A stretch of DNA of 28,141 nt, taken from the IMG/VR virus record IMGVR_UViG_3300047562_002715, positions 1-28,141 of that record, one strand, 5' to 3'. The DNA comes from a virus. Under the pieces are notes generated by a model. That model had not been told where the DNA came from. It made no database searches and was given only the letters and a program-made list of their open reading frames with translations. Position 1 is the stretch's first letter. Every line of letters starts with the position of its first letter. The position numbers and the translations under genes are program-made. This document shows positions 8,201-17,300 of the stretch, in pieces.

Positions 8201-9767
8201 TTAAGAAATCGCCATTTTTCTGGTATAAGGTAATTAAAGAACTATCCGTAACAGAATCCTTTAGGAATGCAATCGCGCCGCTATTTTTTCCCTGAACGAA
8301 TGTTGGTACGGTAAGAGTTATTGGTTCGTTTAGGGTAATTTCTGTAGTAGTTTGTACATCATATAGAGAAATGTCCCATTGATTTAGATCTGAATTTGCT
8401 GCGTCATATGAACCAGATTCTAATCTGAAGTCATATACTCTAGCTACACCAATTTCCTTTCCAGGTGCTGTTGTTGATGCTGCACCAACTCTTTCACTTC
8501 TTAAGCTAAGAACATATGTATTTCCAATACCGATAGTTGGGCTTCCATAAACTCTATTTAAAGTTAGAGTTGATCCAGTATTATAATTGATTGCCAAATC
8601 TTTTAGAGTTGCTGTAGTTCTTGGTTTTTCAGAATCCAAAAATACTGGGGAAATTGTTTCGACTTCATATCCCCTAACAAATGCCTTTCCGGGAGAAATC
8701 TGATAAACTGCTAGACTTTCTGAAGGTGTTGACCCACCATAAGTAAACTGACCCTCATTAAATATGCCGTGGTTTCCTAAACCATCATTTAAAGACTCTT
8801 TTATTGTTAGATCGAAAGGAGTTACATAGTAATCTCCAGACTCTGCAAATGTTCTTCTCGCCAACTCATCTTCAATTAAATTGTAATCTTTTGTGGAACG
8901 ATTTGTTTTGATAACACCATCAATAATTGTAGCAAGTTCTACAAAATTGTTATCATTAAAATCTGTTAGATCTTTTTTGAATAGAGATAGTGATATTTTT
9001 AATCTATCCGCACCGGGAGCTGAATAGTTGTTAAATCCTTGCGAGTTGTCATTTAGGGATTCGTCAATATCAGAATTAATTATTTCTTCATTGACAAATA
9101 AACCAACCCTATAATTTGAATTGTTAGAATATTGGTCTAGAATTAAAGTTTCTGTCGATACATTTACAAAGTAACCTCTAACAAAGTAAACACCTTCTGT
9201 GATGGAAAAGGCTGAACCAGTAGAAGTTGCATTAGTTGCCTTTGTGATGGCAAAGGGAGAATTTGCAGTTATTGCAGTATTTCCAAGTAATCCTGATGTA
9301 ATAGTTACACTAGTTAATAATCCCTCACCATCCAAAAATTCAACCGTAGAATTATTCTGGGTACTAGAGCTTATATAATTTAGATATAAAGTAGTAGATC
9401 CTCTTTCAGAATCTGCAGATAGAAGAACTTTTTCAACAACTGCAGTGATACCTGATGTTTGTCCCGTTATTTTTGTACCAACAAGCTGCTCAACATATGC
9501 ATCTACTGGAACTCCCAAATAAGAGTTCTCTAATTCAACTGCATAATAAAATTGGTTGTATGAAATGTTGCCAGGAATAACTTTAGCACCTTCTTTAAAA
9601 AAGTGCTGACCAAATCTTTCTACCTGGTTTTGTAATATTGATTGTAATGTTGTTAGCTCTCTAGCTTGTACTGGATATCCTGGTTTAAATAATACTTTAT
9701 GATAGTCATTATTCGCGTCAAAATCGTCAAAATATGGCGCAACATTGAGATTGGTTACTTGGGACAT
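2214..9767 (-). CDS. Giant DUF4815-type baseplate/tail structural protein, 2517 aa
   Basis: A 2517-residue virion protein. The N-terminus (PYFDDFDANNDYHKVLFKPG, then YPVQARELTTLQSILQNQ, residues 11-48) is the hallmark start of DUF4815 proteins of cyanophages. Other visible parts, in order: an extremely aromatic Tyr/Gly/Trp tract at about 1341-1379; a conserved block at about 1687-1805 that begins WWDPLAQSFLV, continues with PVLFQIRTMQNGYPTQ and ends in KEYAIVVGSNS; glycine-rich GxGY modules at about 1903-1995; and a C-terminal lectin-like or beta-sandwich region ending in NLRVIALA. It sits between gp8 and gp13, where T4 carries genes 9, 10, 11, 12 and wac, so it may do the job of several peripheral baseplate or fibre proteins. 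That role is inferred from position. It starts 6 bases after the gp8 stop, and no frameshift is seen over 7.5 kb. Confidence 0.85.
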   Translation of the reverse strand: MSQVTNLNVAPYFDDFDANNDYHKVLFKPGYPVQARELTTLQSILQNQVERFGQHFFKEGAKVIPGNISYNQFYYAVELENSYLGVPVDAYVEQLVGTKITGQTSGITAVVEKVLLSADSERGSTTLYLNYISSSTQNNSTVEFLDGEGLLTSVTITSGLLGNTAITANSPFAITKATNATSTGSAFSITEGVYFVRGYFVNVSTETLILDQYSNNSNYRVGLFVNEEIINSDIDESLNDNSQGFNNYSAPGADRLKISLSLFKKDLTDFNDNNFVELATIIDGVIKTNRSTKDYNLIEDELARRTFAESGDYYVTPFDLTIKESLNDGLGNHGIFNEGQFTYGGSTPSESLAVYQISPGKAFVRGYEVETISPVFLDSEKPRTTATLKDLAINYNTGSTLTLNRVYGSPTIGIGNTYVLSLRSERVGAASTTAPGKEIGVARVYDFRLESGSYDAANSDLNQWDISLYDVQTTTEITLNEPITLTVPTFVQGKNSGAIAFLKDSVTDSSLITLYQKNGDFLRNESFIFDGVSNNRIATAITSHTISDVKSVYGIVGAAKTFTADTIQSDAFLVGIATISSESGGISTITSTNPNFPGKIIKVGNLVKYSNNLSQEPAYASVVSVGTTTVEISGVTSVTGINQGSLPQSDLIVTDLKITATRSTRSNDDTLFTILPRPNVSSVNLDEASITIRKTYNVSISGNQLSVPVNAGENETFLPFDEERYSLIRSDGSTEVLTSDRFDYIGGSKQLQIYNLGSDDNATLVATLTKIKPKAKNKLKNRVSSIIVNKSKLSASGTGTTTLNDGLIYGNYPYGTRVQDETLSLNVPDIVNVWGVYESKTTADPSAPTLVLSSISGPSTKTTDLILGEQFIGQLSGAIGVCAERLTDSQISFIPRNETTLKEGETITFEESGIQAVITTIDSPSLNISSNYKFDNGQRGTFYGHGTITRTANSSSPTKKLKIYFSSGYYQDSDDGDITTADSYTGFDYVKDIQTVNSVRNCDTLDIRPRVSDFTVTENSRSPLEFYGREFDRSGNSAANILASDESIITTFSFYLGRIDRIYVRKDGTFQVKYGVPSEKPEKPISIDDALEIATVTLPPYLFDISQASVQFLEHKRYRMVDIKQLENRIKNLEYYTALSTLESSTANLFVPDNDGLDRFKSGFFVDNFSSLTSQENGIPFENSIDLKNKELRPKHYTTAVDLIPGPVEGLDPDVDYAFEQPEGNNIRKTGDLITLDYSEVEWLKQSIATRTESVTPFVISFWQGTIELTPSTDTWVDTVRLDAKIINVEGNYSQTMAQAQQQFNVDPQTGYAPTVWGAWETNWTGKEVIESVSVRSDTSYNYGYYGYYGGWWWGWPYGYYGYYGYWGYYGYWRRRWGYSTTTVTQDTYREVKETGVKSRTGTTTFVTEQFDRESIGDKVVSRDLVQYLRSRNIQFIAKNIKPLTQVYAFFDGVDVTKFCTPKLLEISMISGVFEVGETVIGTVAKTGLSETSIEESDPKIAFRVAQSNHKEGQYNSPSSTFPLNPYTSQPLPATYSSTSEVLNIDTFSLCAQYQGEYSGWVQSGMTLVGKTSGAQASITNVRLVSDVYTSLIGSFYIPNPNISVNPRFENGSKTLTLINNNINDHNLASTIAEEKFISSGTIETVQENIISTRNAKIEQKQELEQENVSRTTGNQLVKSEVVSKSTNWYRCPWWDPLAQSFLVQEESGVFLTRCELFFKTRDDADIPVLFQIRTMQNGYPTQTILPFSEIILEPDSVNISNDGSVPTSFTFKSPVYLEGGKEYAIVVGSNSTKYNAYISRVGEVDILTQSYISNQPYLGSLFKSQNASTWEASQWEDLKFTLYRAEFIDSGSVDFYSPELRPGNSQVPTLLPNSLNLNSRQIRLGLSTAIYDANLTLGNTILQQGTDASGNYIGNAGIATGALQIINAGIGYTPSSGIATFTNIDLISITGNGRDAKADITISNGVAIGATIVNSGNGYQVGDVLGISTLGSSPVGRDALFSLVSIASTNELILDNVQGEFLTTGVGNTVLYVNNVGLTTVLNYSFGGDVQVDEKNVDNDGLHIVVNHKNHGMYFSDNYVEISGVESDIPPTKLSTDYAFDSTASIPVVDSINFASFENVGVSSTNPGYALIGKELFEYRATSVGSLDDITRIGYIDPTFFSPTASMAVDHLSGTPVYKYELGGVSLSRINTTHYLGDATVADPIKFDSYNIKLDMSSNGTDRTLSSGFPKLYINETKLGGGFNIKATQNIPFELITPSVQNITVQGTALSAEIRTVTASSISGNEIPYVDVGYEPLALDKTNYFNTPRLIASKINETSKLGTIPGNKSMNIRMFLNTVDSRVSPVIDTQRISAILTSNRINSVITDYATDNRVNTLGTDPSAFQYVSKEITLENPASSIKIIIDAHINTYCDIRAFYAIGESQNFIPIFTPFPGYNNLDARKQIINFENSNGLPDTFVQQTTSFGFESGNIEYREYNFTADNLPSFRSYRIKLVMTSTNQVYPPRARNLRVIALA
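5630..5746 (-). repeat. Tyr/Gly/Trp-rich repeat tract inside the DUF4815 gene
   Basis: This stretch encodes about 39 residues made almost only of Tyr, Gly and Trp in short units such as YGYYGYYGG, WWWGWPYGYY and GYWGYYGYW, followed by an RRRWGY basic patch. At DNA level it shows degenerate repeats of 'ccatagtaa' and 'ccataataa' on the plus strand. It is flanked by ordinary Ser/Thr-rich sequence and is in frame. Nothing similar occurs elsewhere in the window. Confidence 0.9.
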
Positions 9768-9773
9768 AATTCT

Positions 9774-11327
9774 TTAGAACTGCAAAATGACTTTAATATC
9801 TTCTTTTTGATTTGATGACCTAGTTATTGATGGTCTATTATCTACGTAGATAATATTTCCAGAATATCTTTTAACTTCTGGACTCGACAACCCGTTTGTA
9901 AAAGACTGACCAAGGTAGTATGTTCTATTATTTATTACGGTAGATACACCAGTGAATGAAGTGCTTATCGATAAAACTGAACCAACATTTCCATTTATTA
10001 CTAAACTTCCCCCAGTAAGTGGATTACTTGTAAATTCAACCAAATCAAATCCATAAATTGGATTTGTTTGTGCTGTTCCTACCGTATTAAATCCTGCTAG
10101 AGTTCTATCTTGCCAATATTTCAAAACTCCTGTGGTTTGGTCATAACTAACAACTCTACCAACTGCAGTAACACCTGTTCCAACTGTTTGAGTTATAAAT
10201 GAGTCTGGAGTAAAGGTTGCAGAATCAAATCCAATACCAGATAGTTTGATTGCATTTAGAGCACTCGCTTTCTCAAGATTTAGAATCTGGGAAGAGTTAA
10301 ATGCTTGGGGATTTTCTACTATTCCAACTCTTGCAATTTGATTGCCAGTTATAAAATCAGGATTTTCATTATCATTTTCTATTCTGGAATAGAGTAGAAC
10401 ATTATATGCTCCCAATTCTCTGTAGATATCTGCTCCATGCCCACCTTTTGGTGAGATGATGACATCAAATGTTGGTCTTGTTGAACCAGTTGGAACTCCA
10501 CCAGCAACTAAATCTACGTTTCCGTAAGTGTACCCAGATCCCTGATTTGAGATGACTACAGACTCTACTTGTTGGTCATTATTAACAGTTATTGTACACT
10601 CTGCACCAGTTCCATCTCCACTAATAGGAACTCCAGTATATGTTCTATTTGCAGTTCCAATACCAACTCCTCTATTCGTTATGGTAACTATTTTAATAGA
10701 TCCATCAATAGCATTATCTCTTACAGATGCATTCTCGCTACCAGTTTCCCAATCCGAAGGAACTGGCATAAAATCTGTGGATTCAAATTTTACAATATCA
10801 CTTGGTCTAATTGTGTATAGATATTTCCAAATATATCCATCTCCACTAGTACCAGCCGCTCTTGGTTCTAAGTCAGTGAATGTTGGTTCATCTAGAGATG
10901 GTCTTCCTCTTGGATTTTCTGGGTCTGTTCCATTTTGGAGACAAATATAAACTTTATAGTCACTATTAACGACATAATATGAAGCAGAATATAGATTGGT
11001 AGATCCAGATATTGGTGCTATATTTGACCTACTGTAATCATGTCTATAATAATCATATGTTAGTCCTGATGTCCAATTTCTTTTTTGGACAACTTGGCGA
11101 ACGTCAGATTGAGAAATCTTCTTTAACGCGATTATTGTATCCCAATAGTCATTTTCTTCATTAAAACTATCTTTTGGTGCTGGAGGATTTGTATTCCAAT
11201 CACTTTGAACATCTGTAGGATTTGGTAATCCTACAAAAGCATAATACGAATTCACATTCGTAGATACTCCAGCAATGAAGTTTTTTGCATTTAATATTCT
11301 AATCTGATCAGTTATAATGGCTGCCAT
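9774..11327 (-). CDS. gp8: Baseplate wedge protein gp8, enlarged
   Basis: A 517-residue homologue of T4 gp8 (334 residues), a component of the baseplate wedge. Aligned from memory, the T4 landmarks are present in order: VVQKRNW at 79-85 (T4 VIPRRDW), SGDGYIWKYLYTIRPSD at 161-177 (T4 GDGYVWEYLFEIPP), and the C-terminus SGNIIYVDNRPSI...EDIKVILQF at 489-517 (T4 SGEMIYMENRPPI...EEINILFTF). The extra length lies between the second and third landmarks. It includes a glycine-rich GxGY module at about 207-280 (TITNRGVGIGT, GTGAECTITV, ISNQGSGYTYG) like those in neighbouring proteins. The gene sits between gp7 and the gp9/10-position gene, as in T4. A late-type promoter octamer lies 20 bases upstream of the ATG. 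Confidence 0.93.
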   Translation of the reverse strand: MAAIITDQIRILNAKNFIAGVSTNVNSYYAFVGLPNPTDVQSDWNTNPPAPKDSFNEENDYWDTIIALKKISQSDVRQVVQKRNWTSGLTYDYYRHDYSRSNIAPISGSTNLYSASYYVVNSDYKVYICLQNGTDPENPRGRPSLDEPTFTDLEPRAAGTSGDGYIWKYLYTIRPSDIVKFESTDFMPVPSDWETGSENASVRDNAIDGSIKIVTITNRGVGIGTANRTYTGVPISGDGTGAECTITVNNDQQVESVVISNQGSGYTYGNVDLVAGGVPTGSTRPTFDVIISPKGGHGADIYRELGAYNVLLYSRIENDNENPDFITGNQIARVGIVENPQAFNSSQILNLEKASALNAIKLSGIGFDSATFTPDSFITQTVGTGVTAVGRVVSYDQTTGVLKYWQDRTLAGFNTVGTAQTNPIYGFDLVEFTSNPLTGGSLVINGNVGSVLSISTSFTGVSTVINNRTYYLGQSFTNGLSSPEVKRYSGNIIYVDNRPSITRSSNQKEDIKVILQF

Positions 11328-11346
11328 TTGACGGAGTTTTTTTATC

Positions 11347-11354
11347 TATTTATT
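11347..11354 (-). promoter_or_regulatory. T4-late-type promoter octamer upstream of gp8
   Basis: The minus strand reads AATAAATA in the 44-base spacer between gp7 and gp8, which is the longest gap inside the structural module. It is 20 bases upstream of the gp8 ATG, the same distance as at gp13 and gp25. It departs from the T4 consensus TATAAATA only at the first base. The region is AT-rich, so a chance match is possible; the repeated spacing is the main support. Confidence 0.55.
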
Positions 11355-11371
11355 AGAGATATTAAAAGCAT

Positions 11372-14300
11372 TTATATTATATAATTTTTATATTTTAGTG
11401 GAGAACTTCTAAAAATAAGTGCCGATGATGAGATACCAGATATGCCATTATTTGTATATGCATTATACTGATTTTCAGAACTTCTATAAGATAAATTAAT
11501 TTTACCCCAACTAAAGCTTCCAAAATAAAAAGATGATGTTGATGAACCAAAGGAAACTGTTGCCATTCCACTAACTCTTGCAAATACTCTTCTAACTATA
11601 GTTGTTCCTATTCCAGTTATCGTTGATAATACATCACTTGCAGAATCTACTTGATAGATGTTATCTATGCATGTAGTAGCAATACCAATAGTATTTCCTA
11701 TATTATCTAAAGAATAGAAACTATCAGTCGAGAAACCAACATTAGAATCGTAAACAATAAAATAATCATCTTGATTTAAAGAACTTAATGTTACTGCAGA
11801 TCCTACCAAGGATGAATCTCGCAAGTAAGAGTCTTCTGGAATATAAAGGTCAAAAATAACTTTATCCGCTGAAGAAATGGTAGTCGTCCCAAATCCAACA
11901 ATAACTCCAGAATCGCCAACAAAGTTTGTGACTGCATCAGATTCATAATTTGCAGAAGGGGTTTCTATTAGAACTTTTGGTGGATTTGGTTGGGAATATT
12001 CAGTTCCACCAAAAGAAATTGAAATGCTAGTAACTACACCAGAAGAAACTGATGCAATTCCAGAAGCTCTTTGGGTAGTTCCAAGTCCAACCGGAGTTTC
12101 AAAAACAACTACTGGGGTTGAAGTGTATCCAAATCCACCATCAGTTATAGTAACAGATATTACTTCTCCTGTAGAAGAAACAGTCGCAGTAGCAGAAGCC
12201 CCAACTTTGTTCTCCTGAGATATAATGGTAATATTATTTTGGAAATCTAACTCAATATCATTTTCATTCTGGGGATCAAAGAAAGGTCTTAGATTATCCA
12301 CATAAACAGTGGTTGAACCCACACCAACAGACTGAATAATATACGCTGCAGGATATATTGATGGTTCATATAATGTTCTATCTTTGCTTATTTCTTGCTC
12401 ATTAATAATCTTATCTTCAGTTTGTTTGCACCATATTACTGGTCTTCTTAATGTTGGATCCGTTGTATTTCCAGGACCATAATATGGATTTGTATCAACT
12501 AAGTTTGTAGATTTGATATCAAGAACTGTTCTTGGATTTTCTAGTAGAGTTGCTGGTTGCCCAAGCAAAGAATCGTATGTTAAAATAATATCATCTCCAA
12601 TTTTTACCGTTTCCAGTATATTTCGGAAAATAACATCAACATCCCCATTACCCTTGTAGAATAAAATCTTACAAGTATCTCCAATTTTTGGTGCTTCTGT
12701 GAATTCAATAGCACTTCCACCATTAAATACGTATCCCTCTCCAGGAACCTGAAGAATATCATTAACGAAAACTAAAAGAGTATCTTGAATTGTAATATTC
12801 GAACCCTTTTCAGTCAATACAGAAACAATCTGTCCCTGATAGTATAGTGGGAAAATTAATCTCTGATCGTCAAAAAGATATTCTATATTATCGAATATTT
12901 GTATTTCACCAACAGACCATCCAGTAAATTTATCATTAAATATTCTATCAACACGTACCTCAAACTCTTTAAATGATGGTGATGATGTTGTAGGAATACC
13001 TGCAATTCCACCAATAGGAATAGTCAAAACATCTCCAACAGTATATCCATATCCAACATTATTGATGGTAAAATCAATAACGCTTGAACCTTGTCCAACA
13101 ACAATATCAATAGTTGATTGAGTTCCTATACCTGAAGAAGAACTTGAGTATACAAGAGGTATATTTGAATATGATAATGGATCGTCAATGATAACATAAG
13201 GTGGGTTTGTTGACGTATATCCAACTCCTGGGTTTGTGATGGCAATACTAACAATATTACCGTTATTGACAGCAGCAGTTCCTATGAATTCTATGTTTGG
13301 AGTTCCTGTGCTTGAGGTTGCAACGGCAACTCTAACAACAACAGGTTCTATACCAGTTGCAGTTTGAATTCCAGATCTATATCCAGAACCACTATTTCCT
13401 ATACTAATAGAAGCAATAGTGCCTGCAGTTGATACGATTGCTGTTCCTCCTGCAGATATTAGTGGTTGATATCCAAACCCTTCAGTTGAACCAACAGAAA
13501 CTATCAAACCACCCACCGGTAAAGTTGATGTATTAATATCAGATGCTAGAGATGTTGCTGCTCCGACGAATGATATTGAAGTTATACCTGCATCTTCATC
13601 TAAAGTGTATGAATTTGTCAGTCCAGGAGGTTGGAATATATCATTTATTAAAACAATTGCATTATCTGAGGATATTCCTGTTATGTTTAAACCTTCAGAG
13701 GTTAAGGTAAATGTCTTTCCGATACCATTAAATCCAGAAGAAATATCATCAAATATGTAATTCTTATAATATGTCTCTTCTGTAGTCTCTCTAGTTCCAT
13801 TCTTTAAGAACACTCTTCCTTGGAAGCTTGATCCAGTAGAAATTCCTATCCAATCTCTTTCATCTGGGGGATTTGTAGTAGATGATAATGGAACATTGCC
13901 ATATGGAGCTGATACAAAGTTTATTGTATTATCTACAATATTATAGTTGCCAATAACTTTGGTTACAGTTGTTCCTGTAGAATGTCCAACAGATTCTGTT
14001 CCCATCCAAGGTCTAATAACGCTAACTGAATTGGTGCTTCCAATACCAACACCAGAAATTCTCATTATTTCGTTATCAATCTTTAACAAATCTCCACCAA
14101 AAAGATTTGTTATGCTATCAACATAAATTATATCTTCAGAACTTAGTGCGCTAGTAGATAGTCCAGTAACAATGTCTGTAGAAACGATTGGAGATTGAAT
14201 AACATTATCGATAGTAACCAGAACTTTTGCATTTTGGTTTGTTGAGGTTATTGTATGTTCACTTCCAATACCAACAGAAACAAAATCAATTTCAACTGGA

Positions 14301-17300
14301 ACAGTTTTTAATGCATCTTCTGCACTCTTTGCAAGTTTTATAGTATTACTATCAACTTTAATAATATATACTGAGCTTGGTAATTTGTCAGTAGTTCCTA
14401 TACCAACACCAAAATATGTTGTTACTATTCCAATTGGTTCATTAATTGTTGTTTCGGAACCAGAAGAATATGTAATAAGTTCTCCACTAACAAAGAAATG
14501 ATTTGGAAGTTTGATTGTATTTTCATTTATATCTACAATAGATGAATTGCTTCCATTAAATAGTCTTTCAAATACTGGATAATTTTTGTGAGTTATGTCA
14601 AATGCTCTTCGGATATCAATATCTGTACCAAAATAATCACCATATCCTGTAGTAAATGTTCCGTTATTATAACTGACATTATCTCTAGTATCATCAATAC
14701 TTCTAAGTGAATTGAAGTAAACTTTTACTTCAGCATCTATATTTGCTATTGGAGTGAACAGAAGTTGTGTTCCATCTACAGATTTTACAGCTCCTACAGT
14801 TCCTAAACCAGAATTAGTTTCTATATTTGCAAATTCTGTTAGGTAAGTTTCTGAGTCATCATCTATCAATATGACTTCGGATAATTGATGGTAATTGTTT
14901 GTGGTATCTGATACTTGAACAATAAAATATCCACCATCGTATTCATTTGGATATTCTCCAATGACACTGGATATTGGAGACGTTGATGATGCAATCGAAG
15001 TAGATCTTGCCCCAAATTTGGCATACTTCATATCAAATGTCCCTACACCAGATACGGAAGAATCTGAAATTGCAACCTGGAGGGTGCTTATTGACGCGGC
15101 AATACCAATGTTTGGGGTAAAATCAATATTTACATTTGAACCTGTTATATATGCATTATATGTTCCAAATCCAGAAGATGCATATCCACTGGAAGATTCT
15201 GTGGATAATTGACCGTAATCTATAAACTCAATATCCGTTCCGTTATGTATAAAACTCAATTCGTCAAATTGATATTCTCCAGTGTTTGAACTAATTTCGA
15301 CTAAAATCTTTCCAGAAGTATATGTTGTTCCAAGACTAACTATCGTCGTAGAACCACTAGATACATACGTTGTATTTGTTTTTAAGTCAACCAAACCACC
15401 TAGAGTAGTGCTACCAATTCCAGAGAAGTTTTCTTTTAGATTATTTGATAAAACACTTACATAATAATCATTTACGGAATATTTTACTGGGTAAAATCTA
15501 AGTACACCGTCATTTCCATCAACAATAAAATCAAAAGAACCTAAATCATAAGATGTTTCTAGTCTTGCGTATTGGTTTATATACCCAATAAAATTATCAT
15601 GAATAAGGGTGACTAGCATCAATTGCCTTTGTCCAATATATCTCTTATCCTTAACATAAGTGATATATTTTAATGCTCTTGCATCGGCAAGTGCAAATCG
15701 ATTTATATCACTAAATCTTGTTGGTCTTGGATAACTATTAAAAGTACTACTGAAATCATCTATAGTTAAAACTCTATTTCCAACTGATTCAAAATAATCA
15801 GTCAAAACTCTACTTGTAAAATCTACCTCATTTGATAGAACTCTATTTTCAATTCTCAATGAATTTTCTCTAACTAAATCAAAGTCATATACGCAATTTA
15901 GATTTCCAAATCCAACAATGTCGGCAGTGATATCGATTATACTGGTAGAGATTCCAACAGATAACTGATTACCTTCAACTTCACTAATAGAAGGTTCGCA
16001 TTGATAATCACTAAATTTTTTAAATCCTGCCGTATGATTTAGAGATCCAACCGCATCTTCCCAAGTTTCATATGAAACTTTAGATTTTAGTGAATATGAA
16101 AAGTTTTGGTAGTAAAAATTATCTTGAACTCTCTGCAAATCATTATTAAGTACTCCAGTATCTGTAATCCACCCATTTTTTACTTTAGAATAAGGACCAA
16201 CATCAATAAATCCATTAAATTCAGTAACAGATGAGATAATACCGTTTGATTTTGAGGATAATCCCTGCAAAACTCTATCACTTTCGACATAATCCCTAGT
16301 TAAAATTTTAAGATTATTGACTTTGTTATCCCATGATTCTACAACTCCAAGTATTTCTTGCGAATCTTCATATTTTACATTTTCTCCCACTAAGAAATCA
16401 TTATTTTTTAGTGAAATATCAAAAACTGGAAAATATTTTTCTGGTATTATTCTTCCGGCAGAGTTGATTGGATCATATGTGCCAGGTTCTTCGCCAGAAT
16501 TTAAGAAATTACTCAAATTGTAGGTTATTGAACCAATACCACCGATGTTTTCATCTACTGAAGTTATTGTGAACAATTGATAGTTATAATTTTGTGAGTT
16601 ATAACCTTTTGCAGTAGAACCAATTCCAATACTAACATTCTCTACCATAATTTTATCATTCACAGAGAATGGGAAAGTATTTCCGGTACTAAATCCAACG
16701 GATAGAATTACAGAAACATCTTTAGTTGTAGAATTGTAAATGATAGTTCCAATGCCAACACCATTTGGATTTTCTGTTGGGATTATCTTTGGTGTTACTG
16801 GGTTTAATCTGTAAGTATTATTCAGAATAGTAACTTTAGTATCTCCTATAGAGTATCTTAAATCAACTTCTGGAATAATTTCTTGAGTTTCTCCATCAAG
16901 AACAATCAATTTGGGTGTAGTGTTATAACCTCTACCTACAGATGTTATTCCAATACTATCAAAAGAGCTTAATGAGTCAATTTTTACTATTTGGGGAAAA
17001 GCTAAACTTGGTCTTATTGTAAAGTCTGAAGAAAAATCAAAACCAATATCGCTAATATTGGTTTTTTCTATTCTACCAATAGTTTTACTTACTGGTTCTA
17101 ATATCGCACCAGATCCGCTAGATGTTCTAACTGTAGAAAATTCTGGTAAACTGTAGTAGTTTTGACCTTTATTTTCTATATCAATTTTTGTTATCCCACC
17201 AAAAGCATTTGATGAATTTGTCTCATAGTTTACAGTAGATATTGTTGGATCATATGAAGATGATTCTGGATTTCTTAGCAATACATAAGTAAATGATGTT

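Noticed and set aside
9925-9945. Internal AATAAATA late-promoter match within gp8
   Set aside because: It is not followed by a start codon at about 20 bases, and matches are expected by chance in AT-rich coding DNA.
10552-10950. 132-codon open frame on the plus strand
   Set aside because: It is antisense to gp8, whose protein matches T4 landmarks on both sides. The translated composition (Pro/Ser/Val-rich) is what reversing GxGY and Thr-rich codons gives.
11328-11371. Terminator between gp7 and gp8
   Set aside because: There is a run of seven T on the plus strand, but no stem precedes it on either strand; only the late octamer is supported.
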